Positions 37,893 to 46,643 of a stretch of DNA of 64,000 bases are shown here, piece by piece. A model generated the notes under the pieces. It searched no databases. It saw nothing but the letters and a program-made list of their open reading frames with translations, and was not told where the DNA came from. The position numbers and the translations under genes were made by a program. The stretch lies in the NCBI GenBank assembly GCA_963820775.1, contig CAWGBF010000015.1, positions 434,001 to 498,000 of the forward strand, read 5' to 3'. This DNA is from Roseiarcus sp963820775 (lineage in GTDB: Bacteria > Pseudomonadota > Alphaproteobacteria > Rhizobiales > Beijerinckiaceae). Positions within the stretch are counted from its first letter, which is position 1; every line of letters starts with the position of its first letter.

Positions 37893-38054
37893 TCAGCGGC
37901 CGTAATAGAACGCTTGCAACCACCGAGGATGATTGTCGCAAAGGACCACGCAGCGCCGCCAGAGAGCGGCATGATACATGGCGTCCAGACTATCTGGTGA
38001 TTGCGCCAATGCGACGCGCCAAGGCAGGCCAGGCGCGCAGAATATTCCGGTCAT
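37893..38054 (-). CDS. 53-aa phage tail-region protein
   Basis: MTGIFCAPGLPWRVALAQSP then DSLDAMYHAALWRRCVVLCD and NHPRWLQAFYYGR. ATG 38054 overlaps the NlpC/P60 stop by ATGA and its own stop is 4 nt before the tip protein start. Conserved position suggests a real gene that works with tail tip assembly. No family recognised. Confidence 0.55.
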   Translation of the reverse strand: MTGIFCAPGLPWRVALAQSPDSLDAMYHAALWRRCVVLCDNHPRWLQAFYYGR

Positions 38055-38498
38055 GATTGGCCCCAATAGCTCGCGAATTTCGCGCTCCGGATGCGCAACG
38101 ATAGCTCCGGATGACTTTCGACGATGTCCTCGACCACGTACCCAGTATTGGAAAAGGCGTGGATGATTCTCAGAGGATCGAGTCGCGAAACGATACCGGC
38201 ATGGGCGAAGCAGCGGCCCACTCTAAACAAGACAATATCGCCAACCGATGGCGTTCGTACCTGTCGCGATCTCGCAAGCAGGAAATCCCAGATAGCGCTC
38301 GTCGTCCCGATGTAGGAACCAATCGCGCGTATAGGGCCGAGGGTCGAACTTCTCGACAAGACCAAGATCGCAATAGACGCGGACGAGGAGCATCGCGCAA
38401 TCGACGCCATGCCCCTTCACATCGGCGGCGTGATGGTAGGGCGTCTTGATCCAAGAGCGCGCTTCGGCAACGACGAGCGCCCGCTGAATGTCACTCAC
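38051..38498 (-). pseudogene. NlpC/P60 tail peptidase (GTA gp14 type), one frameshift
   Basis: GTG start overlapping the 134-aa gene by GTGA. SDIQRALVVAEARSWIKTPY then KGHGVDCAMLLVRVYCDLGL carries the catalytic Cys (DCA). Near 38275 one base shifts the frame; the rest reads SVGDIVLFRVGRCFAHAGIV (catalytic His) and HPELSLRIRSAKFASYWGQ. The family cleaves peptidoglycan stems during DNA entry. Length ~148 aa if repaired. The lesion may be real decay or a sequence error. Confidence 0.8.
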
Positions 38499-38899
38499 GC
38501 CGGCATCGCCGGGCCGCGCGCGACCGCGAACAGTTTAAGGGCCATCTCCATGCGGGGCCAATTCTTCACGTCGTCATGGAGGTTTTGCAAAGCTTCGATA
38601 AAATCGATGTTGTGGTGGAACCAAGCCGGCATCGAGAAATGAGCAGCGAGCGCGAATACCGTGTAGCCTTCCATTTTGCGGTCGTAGTGCGCATCGTCGA
38701 TCAGTGCGCCGGCGAAGCATCGATCCCGTCCAAGACGATAGCAGCACCGCCCCGTCGCCTCAGAGACGCAGCGTCGCGGATGCGCGCGGTAGTGGCGAAC
38801 AACACGATCAAAGATCAACTGGCGCGTCATCCATTCCGTAGAGATCAATTCGCTCGGAGGCTCGACCAGCGCCCCGTCGAAGAACCGCTCAACTTTCAT
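38495..38899 (-). CDS. Hypothetical phage tail-region protein (134 aa)
   Basis: ATG 38899: MKVERFFDGALVEPPSELIS, then EWMTRQLIFDRVVRHYRAH, EATGRCCYRLGRDRCFAGAL and SMPAWFHHNIDFIEALQNLH. Cys/His content is notable (CC, C, H-x(n)-H). It lies between DUF2163 and NlpC/P60 genes, a slot that is empty in the standard GTA order. Overlaps with both neighbours are short. No family recognised. Confidence 0.5.
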   Translation of the reverse strand: MKVERFFDGALVEPPSELISTEWMTRQLIFDRVVRHYRAHPRRCVSEATGRCCYRLGRDRCFAGALIDDAHYDRKMEGYTVFALAAHFSMPAWFHHNIDFIEALQNLHDDVKNWPRMEMALKLFAVARGPAMPA

Positions 38900-38906
38900 C
38901 GCGCCC

Positions 38907-39776
38907 TCAGTAGGCCAACTGTGGCGGCGGCACGTATGGGAACCCGCGGAAGTTGGGTAAGTTGTTGAACTTGCCCTGACAGGTTGCTTGCGTGTGATCG
39001 CAGCCGAAGGCCACATTGAAGGTATCGCCAGGAGCTGGTGCGAACGGCAGCGGATACATGAGATTATAGGCCGAACCGACTGCGACGCTCTTGACCGTCG
39101 ACCGGACATTCGCGTTGGCGCCCGACGTGAAAACAAGCGAGCCTTGAACGTCACCAGCGCGCGCGCCAGAGAAGTTGATTGTATTCGAGTTGGACCCGGG
39201 GCCGACCGTTCCGTCGACCGAAAAGGTTCCGCGAATGATGCCGCAGCCCGCGTCATAGAGCACGTGCAGGCAGGTGGGCGAAAACAGGTTTTTCGGCATG
39301 TCGTAGTCGAGGACCACAAGATCACTCGCGACCGTTAGCGTCGCCTGCGTGCGCCCGACATTATCAACCGTAGAGACGCGCCCCTGGAACAACCGAACAC
39401 CGCCGACCACAGAACCCATCGGGCCAGTGAGAAAAACCCGATCTCGATAGACCGGCGCGCCATCGAAGGCTCCATCCCGCAGGGCGATAAGGAATGGCGA
39501 GCCATTGATAGTATCCGTTGGACGAGCGGCAATGGTGATCTGCTGCTTGTCGACCTCAAGGCCGATCGATCCTTTGTACTTCAGGCCCGATACGAGCGGG
39601 CCATTGGATAGAAACGTGAAGCCGTTGAACTGCACGTCATAGTCGACGTTCGTCCAGGCGTACTGCGTGCTCGTCGTCGTGATGAAGGTGAAGCAGTCGG
39701 CGAAGGCGATTGGCGCGTCGGGCGCGGCGCGGGCGGCGTTGATGAGGGCGACGACGGCTGGCGAGGTCGCTTTCAC
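38907..39776 (-). CDS. Tail protein, DUF2163 / phage BR0599 family (GTA gp13 type)
   Basis: 289 aa. KATSPAVVALINAARAAPDA then FADCFTFITTTSTQYAWTNV; middle YKGSIGLEVDKQQITIAARP and RVFLTGPMGSVVGGVRLFQG; a C-terminal Cys cluster (CLHVLYDAGCGIIRGTFS; AFGCDHTQATCQGKFNNLPN) in which four Cys may bind a metal or iron-sulfur centre, as in GTA gp13. It follows DUF2460 with a 4-nt overlap. Part of the tail hub. Confidence 0.88.
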   Translation of the reverse strand: MKATSPAVVALINAARAAPDAPIAFADCFTFITTTSTQYAWTNVDYDVQFNGFTFLSNGPLVSGLKYKGSIGLEVDKQQITIAARPTDTINGSPFLIALRDGAFDGAPVYRDRVFLTGPMGSVVGGVRLFQGRVSTVDNVGRTQATLTVASDLVVLDYDMPKNLFSPTCLHVLYDAGCGIIRGTFSVDGTVGPGSNSNTINFSGARAGDVQGSLVFTSGANANVRSTVKSVAVGSAYNLMYPLPFAPAPGDTFNVAFGCDHTQATCQGKFNNLPNFRGFPYVPPPQLAY

Positions 39777-40390
39777 GACGTCCGCACCGATCGAAATTTG
39801 ACGCTATCGACCTTCCAGAGATTCGACATCAACTCCTCAAAATCCATATCGTCTTCGTCGAAGCGACACTGGAAGGCGTAGGTGAAGGTCGTGGAGATCG
39901 TGACGCCCGGACCAGGCGGGGTGGTGAAAAGGAGCGAATTCGGCGCGACCACGGACCATCCAGTCGGCTGGTTGACGCCGTTGAGGAAGACGTTGGAGAC
40001 CGCCAGCACCCAGCCGACCGGCTCGAGGAAGGCGCCCATGAAGCGCGAAAATGTGAAAGTCTGCGTTGTTCCGTCGCCTGTGGCGAAGGTCACGTCCGTC
40101 GCGACGCTGTCCGTCGGATCGGTGAATAGGAACGTTCCGAATTGCCCTTGGAGCTGGATGAAAAATCCCAACAGCGTTTGCTGAGAATCTGATCCCAGGC
40201 CAGGGTAGGCGGTCGCCGATGACGACAGGCCGTCATACGTCAGTTCGAACGACCAGATCGGATTCCGGTAGAGCGAATCTCGCACCTCGCGCCCGGAAAC
40301 GTGCGAGGCCACCAGCGTCGAAAACAGCGGCTTTTTGTGTACGCTCCAGCCGAGGCCCGGAAGCAGCGGGAACGAAGGCGGCGTGGTCAT
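39773..40390 (-). CDS. Distal tail protein, DUF2460 (GTA gp12 type)
   Basis: 205 aa, full-length for the family. PLLPGLGWSVHKKPLFSTLV, RNPIWSFELTYDGLSSSATA, LLGFFIQLQGQFGTFLFTDP, GDGTTQTFTF, and the end MDFEELMSNLWKVDSVKFRS are typical. Proteins of this family form the distal tail ring. A second, divergent DUF2460 domain sits at the end of the next upstream gene. Confidence 0.9.
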   Translation of the reverse strand: MTTPPSFPLLPGLGWSVHKKPLFSTLVASHVSGREVRDSLYRNPIWSFELTYDGLSSSATAYPGLGSDSQQTLLGFFIQLQGQFGTFLFTDPTDSVATDVTFATGDGTTQTFTFSRFMGAFLEPVGWVLAVSNVFLNGVNQPTGWSVVAPNSLLFTTPPGPGVTISTTFTYAFQCRFDEDDMDFEELMSNLWKVDSVKFRSVRTS

Positions 40391-40391
40391 G

Positions 40392-42899
40392 TCACGGCCT
40401 GACCGTCGTCAGCCGAACCGTCCGGAGCGTCCAGAGCATCGTCATTAACTCCTCGAAGTCCTGCACGTCTTCGGCGAAGCGACAGAGCCAGAGAATGCCG
40501 CAGTCGGCCGAGATGGCGACGCCGGAGCCCGGCGCCGATGTGAATGTGATCGCTGGCAGATACCCGCTTGAGACCGTCCATCCCGATAGCTGGGCGACCC
40601 CATTCAGGTAGACCCCCGCCACGCCCGGCGTCCCGTACACTGGCCCGGTATAAGGGCCGATCGAAGCGACCAAGCGGAAAACCGTCCTGGACCCGTCGCC
40701 AATCCCGATCGGCTGGCCGGCGACCACAGACAGGCTCGGGGGGGAGACCCAGAAGGCCTCGTCTTGCCCTGCAGTTTGCTCGAAGAATCCGGCAATCGCC
40801 TGCAGCTCGGCGAGCGCGGCGTCGGACCGCAGGACCTCATAGGTCAGCTCGATCTCAAAGTAAGGGTTCACGAACTGCTGAGTTCGCGTCTGTCGTCCGC
40901 TCACGTGGTGCGCAAGAACGGTGCTGAATTTCGGCCTGATGTGGGTAGACCAACCGAGCGTAGTGAGACTCGGGAATGTGGGGAACGTAGGAGGCGTCGG
41001 CGACGGTCTTGGCGCAGGCGGCGGCAGCGCGGCGCGCGTGGTTCCGATCCATAGACCCTGCGGCCAGTTTTCGGCGTCGCCCCAGGCGTTATTCAGGATC
41101 GGAAAGGTCGGGAATGGTCGCGCATCCGTGTTCCAAACGCAGCAAAAATTCCAGTTGAGCATCTGCACGCCGCCGACGTTGTCGTTGTTGCCGTCGACGT
41201 TCCAGTATTCGTAGACCGCCTCGAGCGCGAGCGCCTGGATAGTGTCATCGCGCCGCGGGAGATAGGCGCTCTCGTTAGCCGGATCCCAGATCGACCAGTA
41301 GGCGGTGAAGCTCTCTGTCGACTTGGGGTCAAAAAAGACGTTCGGCTGATTGGTCGCCTTGTCGCAGGCGGCAAAGCCATATTCGAGCGTGATGATCGAT
41401 TTGGAGTTCGGTGTCCACTCGGTGCTCGGCCCATGCGGGGCGAAGCCGTGGCCATCGCCGTTGTCATAGAGCGCCTGGTGATCGTTATTCCACCACCAGC
41501 GCAATTGTTTGTTAGCGAGAATTTGTTGTTGAGGAAAGTACTGGTTGCGAGCCTGCGATAGACGATCGCCTTCTGGCAACGACACTTGCAAATCCGTTCC
41601 GTTCGGATCGAGCCCGCGGCCAAGATTATTGCTGTCATTGTAGAAAAAATCGAAATACTGTCCGCCCTCAATGTTGCCCTTGAGATAAGCGATCGAGTAG
41701 ATCGTTGGCGGCCCGCTCAAACCAAGCCCGGTGAAATCCATTGGTCCAGGCGGCCACGCGCCAGTGAACTTCGGTTCGCGCCAGTTCGTTGCGTCCAGGC
41801 CCCCGTTGCCAGTCGTCCAGTCAGACAACGGCATGTAGTTGTCGAAGCTGACGAAATCGATGTTCGGGTTGGCCCACAGTTGATCGAGATGCGGCCACTG
41901 TCCATTCGCTCCAGCGTGCTGCCAGCCCATCCAGCTCGACCAGTCGGCCGAATAGGTCAGGAGGTTCTGGAGAGTTGTCAGATTCTTGTGCAGGCCGGCG
42001 TTGTCGAAGGTCGTCCGGACATCGTTGGCGAGCCGGTTCAGTTGGGCGACCATGGGGTAGTCCCAGACCGCGTTGCCGGAGCCATCTACCGTCCCTGGCT
42101 TCGTCCAGCCGGGACCGCGCAGGATCTCGAGGCCGCGAAGCTCCGACCCGATGACGAATAGGTTCACGCCGCCAGCGACTATGCACAGGTTCGCGTAGTG
42201 CAGGATCATGCGGCGGAACGTCCAATCGAACAAAAACCCCGAATACCCGACCGTCAGATTGGTTTCGTCCCGAATGAAATCGTCGACCGTCGCATTGCCC
42301 ATGAAGGTGGCGACGTCGTTTGTCGCCGTTTGAGTGAGGTCGCCAGGCGAGGTGATGCGGCCGCGCCACGGAAAGCCGGCGCTCGTCCCCAGCAGGAATG
42401 GATAGAAGACGACCTTGAATCCCCGGCTCTTGAGATCGCGAATACACCGAACGACGCTCGGATCGCTGGGCGTGCCGCCGTAGACGAAATTGGTCGAGCC
42501 GGGCAGGGCAGGGAGCGGGATGAGACCGGGGAAGTCCTGCTCCGTCAGGCCTGATACTTTCCAGTTAATCGGCGCGAAGGCCCCACCCATCCACTGCTCG
42601 AACTCGCCGAGGATGAAGTTGGTCGACGGATAGACGTTGCAACTCGACGCGTCCTCCGAATTGAAGAACCACGCGATGACCAGGCTGACCGTCGCGCACT
42701 CCGGATGGTCAGCCTGGAATTGGGTGATCGCGTTCGTATAGTCGGTCGGCGCGCCTGGAGAACTGCTGAAAAAATTGAGGATCGTCGCGTCGTTGAGACC
42801 GGTCGATCCGCGCTGAAACCCGACTGCCGACATCGTGTCGTAGGCGAACTCGCCTGTCGAAGGGAGCAGGTGGACGCCGGTGACGGTTGGGAAAGTCAT
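40392..42899 (-). CDS. GTA TIM-barrel-like domain fused to a second DUF2460
   Basis: 835 aa. Residues 1-590 contain a glycoside-hydrolase-like TIM barrel: CIRDLKSRGFKVVFYPFLLG, DWTFRRMILHYANLCIVAGG, FVIGSELRGLEILRGPGWT, NIDFVSFDNYMPLSDWTT and KSIITLEYGFAACDKA. After a Pro-rich linker (PPPAPRPSPTPPTFPTFP) residues ~635-835 are a DUF2460 domain (SLTTLGWSTHIRPKFSTVLA ... VQDFEELMTMLWTLRTVRLT). In known GTAs the barrel belongs to gp15. Here it is joined to a distal-tail domain, so it may place the barrel on the distal ring. Confidence 0.82.
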   Translation of the reverse strand: MTFPTVTGVHLLPSTGEFAYDTMSAVGFQRGSTGLNDATILNFFSSSPGAPTDYTNAITQFQADHPECATVSLVIAWFFNSEDASSCNVYPSTNFILGEFEQWMGGAFAPINWKVSGLTEQDFPGLIPLPALPGSTNFVYGGTPSDPSVVRCIRDLKSRGFKVVFYPFLLGTSAGFPWRGRITSPGDLTQTATNDVATFMGNATVDDFIRDETNLTVGYSGFLFDWTFRRMILHYANLCIVAGGVNLFVIGSELRGLEILRGPGWTKPGTVDGSGNAVWDYPMVAQLNRLANDVRTTFDNAGLHKNLTTLQNLLTYSADWSSWMGWQHAGANGQWPHLDQLWANPNIDFVSFDNYMPLSDWTTGNGGLDATNWREPKFTGAWPPGPMDFTGLGLSGPPTIYSIAYLKGNIEGGQYFDFFYNDSNNLGRGLDPNGTDLQVSLPEGDRLSQARNQYFPQQQILANKQLRWWWNNDHQALYDNGDGHGFAPHGPSTEWTPNSKSIITLEYGFAACDKATNQPNVFFDPKSTESFTAYWSIWDPANESAYLPRRDDTIQALALEAVYEYWNVDGNNDNVGGVQMLNWNFCCVWNTDARPFPTFPILNNAWGDAENWPQGLWIGTTRAALPPPAPRPSPTPPTFPTFPSLTTLGWSTHIRPKFSTVLAHHVSGRQTRTQQFVNPYFEIELTYEVLRSDAALAELQAIAGFFEQTAGQDEAFWVSPPSLSVVAGQPIGIGDGSRTVFRLVASIGPYTGPVYGTPGVAGVYLNGVAQLSGWTVSSGYLPAITFTSAPGSGVAISADCGILWLCRFAEDVQDFEELMTMLWTLRTVRLTTVRP

Positions 42900-44215
42900 C
42901 CGCGTCCGTTGAGCCGTTTAAGTCCGAGCGCCGCGCCATGCCGCACCGCCTGGTCCAGCGCCTTCGCCATGCCGGGACCGTTAGAGCGCATCCATGACCC
43001 TACGGACGCGCTGTCGATCGCATTGACATGGAAATGCGTCGTCGGGTGGATGGCGACACTGCCTCCTCCCGCACCGCCGCCATTCGAGGCGTTTGTAAGC
43101 ACGTCGCGCAATGCGCCAGCAGGCCCAGCGGGCATTATGAGCTCGTTCTGGTGAATGAGCGCCAGCTGGTCTCTTGGCACCTGCCACATGCCGATATCGG
43201 CGGACGCGACTGCGCCGGCCATGCCAGCGACCGTCGCCTGGGCCGCCGTGGCGGGACCGATTGCGAGCGGTCCCATGAGGGGCGCAAGAAATCCGAACAC
43301 GCCGGCGAATGTCTCGGCGGCGGAGGAGAGGATCGATCGGACCATCGACGCGCCCTGTGCGCCCAATGTGGCAGCGGCGCCGCCCTGTTCCATGCTGGTG
43401 CGCGCGGCGACGCCGGCTGTGGTCGCGGACGTCTTCATCGCCTCCGCCAAAGCATAGTGCGCGACCGACGTTTCGCACCACTCGACGAATTTGATCAGCA
43501 AGTCCTCAAGCGCGTTCTTAAAGGCCGTGTGCCAGGTGGTTGTGCCGGTCAGCAGTCCGCGCAATTGGGAATTGAACGCCTGGCCGATAGAACTGCCGAA
43601 CGCTTGATAGTCGCGCTCCTGGTGTTCCAGGGCCGAGCGGGTCAAGGTCGCCATCTGGTCGTCGCGTCGGCGTGTCGCCTCGATGAGCATGTCGTCGACA
43701 CGTTGCTTTGTGGCGAGCGATTGCTCGCCGAGAGCATCCTGCCTTTGCAGCGCTCCGAGTTCGGTGGCGTATTCCTGACTGATCGCCTGCTGAGACAGCT
43801 GGAGCTTTTCCTGCTGAGTGATTTCGTAGAACCGCGCCTCTTCGGCGTAGAGGGCGAGCTTCTGCTTCAACCCGTCCGCAAGGAGTCTAAGCTCCTCCGA
43901 CGTCGCGAGTTGCGCCGCCCTGGCCGCATCGGCGTACGCGGCGTCGTCGCCGGCTCGCAATGCCGCGGCGGCGCGACCTGCATCGGCGGCGAAGGATTGC
44001 TGGAGCGATTGAGTGGCGGAGAGTGCGTCGCGATAGGGCTGCAAGCGGCTAGGGTTGAATGCTTGGGACGAGGCGGTGGCCAGAGACGACAATTGTGCGT
44101 TGATTTCGCCGAATGGAGCTGAAAAGCTTTGCAGGGCGTCTTTCGCCTGGCCGACCCCCGATACGAAGTCGTTGATCGAAGCGCTGAAGCTGACGGAGAC
44201 ATTTGCGTCGGCCAT
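42896..44215 (-). CDS. Phage tail tape measure protein (short, lambda-type)
   Basis: 439 aa. N-terminus DANVSVSFSASINDFVSGVG and a long helical middle (GLKQKLALYAEEARFYEIT; QEYATELGALQRQDALGEQS), a hydrophobic stretch (SAAETFAGVFGFLAPLMGPL), then WQVPRDQLALIHQNELIMPA and a His-rich C-terminus (AIHPTTHFHVNAID). The family sets tail length; 439 aa implies a short tail. It follows the G/GT chaperone as in lambda. Confidence 0.82.
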   Translation of the reverse strand: MADANVSVSFSASINDFVSGVGQAKDALQSFSAPFGEINAQLSSLATASSQAFNPSRLQPYRDALSATQSLQQSFAADAGRAAAALRAGDDAAYADAARAAQLATSEELRLLADGLKQKLALYAEEARFYEITQQEKLQLSQQAISQEYATELGALQRQDALGEQSLATKQRVDDMLIEATRRRDDQMATLTRSALEHQERDYQAFGSSIGQAFNSQLRGLLTGTTTWHTAFKNALEDLLIKFVEWCETSVAHYALAEAMKTSATTAGVAARTSMEQGGAAATLGAQGASMVRSILSSAAETFAGVFGFLAPLMGPLAIGPATAAQATVAGMAGAVASADIGMWQVPRDQLALIHQNELIMPAGPAGALRDVLTNASNGGGAGGGSVAIHPTTHFHVNAIDSASVGSWMRSNGPGMAKALDQAVRHGAALGLKRLNGRG

Positions 44216-44243
44216 CGCTGATCCTTGACCTTAGGTGGGTTCG

Positions 44244-44488
44244 TCAGAGCGCGCCGTTTGGAAAGGCCGCCTTTAATTCTGCAATCGTCGGCTGGCGCGG
44301 TGATGGGACGTCGTCAGGCGCGTGATACTTGAGCGCCGCGGCGACAAGCCAGTGAACCGGCGGGTTGCGACGCCACTCAGCTCGCAACGCGAGGAAACGC
44401 GGCATGGTCAGTTGGTCTAACGCCTCATCCCAGCTCCAACCGGTGTTGGAGACGACCTGAGCGATCAGGGCGTCGAAATCGACTTTCC
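44244..44488 (-). CDS. Tail assembly chaperone T-part, translated by -1 frameshift
   Basis: About 81 codons after the slip site: GKVDFDALIAQVVSNTGWSW, DEALDQLTMPRFLALRAEWR and PDDVPSPRQPTIAELKAAFP. No start codon or ribosome site is needed because it joins G at GGGAAAG. The tryptophan-rich, GTA gp10-like sequence and its place before the tape measure support the role in the GT fusion that coats the tape measure during assembly. Confidence 0.78.
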
Positions 44489-44863
44489 CAAGGCTTGCGA
44501 CGCCTCCGGCGTCGGAAGCGCGGGAGAGGCTTGGTCCTCAATTTTGCCCGGCTGAAGCCCGACCGCCCTGGCCACCGACGGAAAAGCCTGGATCAATTCG
44601 CCCACCGAGAATGCAAGGTCGAGAAATTTCACGAAGGAGAGCTCGGGCTCGACGAACGAGACCGCCCGCCAGGTTGCTTCAGCAAGCCGATCGAGCTGGG
44701 CCTCGTTGAGACGTGCGACGGACTCGCCCGACATCGAAGACCCGCCCGCCGCGAGATAGACGTCGAACAGGGCTGGCTGAATGGCTTTAATCGCACGGAA
44801 CGGAAGGTGCGGAACCGACCAGGTCTTTCCGCCAAGGGATATGGCGAACGCTTCCTCACTCAC
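44465..44863 (-). CDS. Tail assembly chaperone G-part
   Basis: 132 aa from GTG 44863, overlapping the major tail protein stop by GTGA. SEEAFAISLGGKTWSVPHLP, RAIKAIQPALFDVYLAAGGS, EAQLDRLAEATWRAVSFVEP, EASQALGKSISTP. Most ribosomes would end here; some slip -1 at G-GGA-AAG near the end to make the GT fusion. Both forms are needed for tail assembly in lambda-type phages. Confidence 0.8.
   Translation of the reverse strand: MSEEAFAISLGGKTWSVPHLPFRAIKAIQPALFDVYLAAGGSSMSGESVARLNEAQLDRLAEATWRAVSFVEPELSFVKFLDLAFSVGELIQAFPSVARAVGLQPGKIEDQASPALPTPEASQALGKSISTP
44483..44489 (-). promoter_or_regulatory. Programmed -1 frameshift site GGGAAAG
   Basis: On the minus strand codons TTG GGA AAG contain G-GGA-AAG in the zero frame, the same heptamer as in lambda gene G. 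After slipping, GGG AAA GTC GAT continues as the T-part. The G frame stops 18 nt later. This is a direct sequence observation plus the known lambda mechanism. Confidence 0.8.
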
Positions 44864-45618
44864 GCCGCGTCTCCGAAGTTGAAGGTCATGACCTGGCCGG
44901 CTGCGTTGGCGAACGCCTGGAATTCGAAGTCCGGTTTGGCGAAGTCCTCGATATTGGTGTCGAAGGAGAACTTGCTGGCGATGCACTGGTTGAGACTGAC
45001 CGAGAACTGCTGGTTCGTGGTCGGATCGGTTGCGAACAAGAGTGCGGAAAATGTCGACGTCGGCCCGATCAGCGGATTGGTGATCGCGAGGCTCTCGCCG
45101 GCGGCCGGCGTCGGCGTGTAGTTGTAAGAGATCAGAACTCCGACGTCCTGATCGCCAGCGGAGAACGTATAAACGCCGGTAGCCGCGTTGACAGAATACT
45201 GACCAGTCGTGGGAGACGAAGCGACGGCGATCAGTGGAAGGCCGGTCGCGGCATAAGTCACGCCCTGATCCGACACGAAATGCGCGCTGAACGTTACACT
45301 GACCGTAAAGGGGGTGGTCCCCGGGACAGAATGCACCTCGGAGAATTGAGATACAGTTGAGCCCGGTTGCGGAACCTGGTTGTAGAACAGGCGTCCGATA
45401 GCCTGACCGCTGAACCGCGCCAAGGACGCCTTGCAAGTCACCTTGCGCGTGCCGGATCCGACGGCGACCGGGAACGCAAACTGGCCGTACAGTTCCTTGA
45501 CGCTGACCGACGTGTCGACGCTCACCTTCTGGACCAGACCAAAGTTGATCGGAGTGGGGGGTGTGGCGCCAGTGTTCAATTGCGTGCCGATCAGCACGCC
45601 CGAGCCGAATACGAACAT
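44860..45618 (-). CDS. Major tail tube protein
   Basis: 252 aa. MFVFGSGVLIGTQLNTGATP and FGLVQKVSVDTSVSVKELYG then a beta-rich core. Residues 115-170 hold an extra repeat (YAATGLPLIAVASSPTTGQY and VYTFSAGDQDVGVLISYNYT) shared with the connector at 46643 and the tip protein. C-terminus DTNIEDFAKPDFEFQAFANA. Position before the G/GT genes matches the siphophage order. Forms the tail tube around the tape measure. Confidence 0.78.
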   Translation of the reverse strand: MFVFGSGVLIGTQLNTGATPPTPINFGLVQKVSVDTSVSVKELYGQFAFPVAVGSGTRKVTCKASLARFSGQAIGRLFYNQVPQPGSTVSQFSEVHSVPGTTPFTVSVTFSAHFVSDQGVTYAATGLPLIAVASSPTTGQYSVNAATGVYTFSAGDQDVGVLISYNYTPTPAAGESLAITNPLIGPTSTFSALLFATDPTTNQQFSVSLNQCIASKFSFDTNIEDFAKPDFEFQAFANAAGQVMTFNFGDAA

Positions 45619-45723
45619 GAGGGTGAACTCCGCTTGGGGTCGGTGTGAGAATCGCGTCGCAGCCGTCAGCTAGGCGCGGCGCGTTTGGAAGGAAGGTTCA
45701 GCGGGACGGGGGACGGAGCGCGA

Positions 45724-46158
45724 TCACGGTTCCACCAGCCGCACCACGACCACCGCGAGGCCGTCGCCGTCGAGGTCGCCTGTGTCTCGTACCGGCACGC
45801 CCGTGATCTTGCAGTCGTATACGACGCCGCCGAGGGTCTGCCGTCCGAGGCCGACGTTGGAGCCCGCAGGCGCAAGCGCCGCGTCGATCGCGTCGAGAGC
45901 GTTGTTAATCGCGGTCGCGCCCGGCGTGGTCGGGTCGCGGGCGTCAAAATAGAGGAAGAGCTTGGCCTCCAGCGTCCGCTTCGGCGTCGCGGGCGAGGCC
46001 CATTGATAGGTTTCCGGGCCCGATTCGAGCTGGAAGAAGGCGGGGCGAAGCGCGGCTGGAACTTCGCTCCATATCTTCATTCGCCGCGAGGCGACGCCCC
46101 ACGGATAGGCCGAGGAGACCGCGGCGAACAATGCGGAGAAGGCTCCTTCACGGGTCAT
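45724..46158 (-). CDS. Tail terminator (DUF3168/lambda U-like)
   Basis: 144 aa from ATG 46158, overlapping the previous stop by ATGA. MTREGAFSALFAAVSSAYPW, PAFFQLESGPETYQWASPAT, RTLEAKLFLYFDARDPTTPG, DALDAIDAALAP, VYDCKITGVPVRDTGDLDGD. This matches the tail completion or terminator proteins that close the tail tube at the head side. About 105 bp separate it from the tail tube gene. Confidence 0.75.
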   Translation of the reverse strand: MTREGAFSALFAAVSSAYPWGVASRRMKIWSEVPAALRPAFFQLESGPETYQWASPATPKRTLEAKLFLYFDARDPTTPGATAINNALDAIDAALAPAGSNVGLGRQTLGGVVYDCKITGVPVRDTGDLDGDGLAVVVVRLVEP

Positions 46159-46643
46159 GCGCTCTCCCATGCCTTAGCCGCGGCGTCGGCAAGCGCGGTG
46201 ACAATTTCGTCTTTCATGTCTGCGAGCGCCGAGCGCAAATACGATCGCTCGGGGATCAGCGAGCCGGGATGCTCGACCCGGCGCGCAAAATGCTGACCGT
46301 CACCGGCGACGAAGGCGAGCACGTCGCCCTTCGAGGGCAGAATCTCATGTGCGCTCGTTTTGCCGCCGTACTCTTGAATCGCCGCGTATTTCACGTCGCC
46401 TTCGGAACCGACGGAAGCGAAGACGCCGTCTGCGTCGGCGGTTACGCTGGCCGTGATCGAATCCCTCAGCGCGCCGGAGCGTATGTTCAATACGGCGCCG
46501 GAAAGTTTGTCGTTTTTGACCCGATCGGCGAGCGCCGCCGCGAGTTCGCTCCCCTTGGCGCGGAGGGCGGCTTGCAATGCGGCCGGATAGGCATCGAACC
46601 GCGTTTTTGTCTCTTCGAGACCCTGGACCTCGAGCCCGGACAT
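46155..46643 (-). CDS. HK97 gp10-like head-tail joining protein
   Basis: 162 aa. GLEVQGLEETKTRFDAYPAA, then RVKNDKLSGAVLNIRSGALR, VGSEGDVKYAAIQEYGGKTS, HEILPSKGDV and HPGSLIPERSYLRSALADMK. The RSGALR...YAAIQEYGG pattern is diagnostic for the HK97-gp10 family. Its role is at the head-tail interface or tail completion. Confidence 0.88.
   Translation of the reverse strand: MSGLEVQGLEETKTRFDAYPAALQAALRAKGSELAAALADRVKNDKLSGAVLNIRSGALRDSITASVTADADGVFASVGSEGDVKYAAIQEYGGKTSAHEILPSKGDVLAFVAGDGQHFARRVEHPGSLIPERSYLRSALADMKDEIVTALADAAAKAWESA

Noticed and set aside
43028..44122. 364-codon plus-strand frame opposite the tape measure gene
   Set aside because: Shadow with Arg/Gly-rich composition; no start context or domain.
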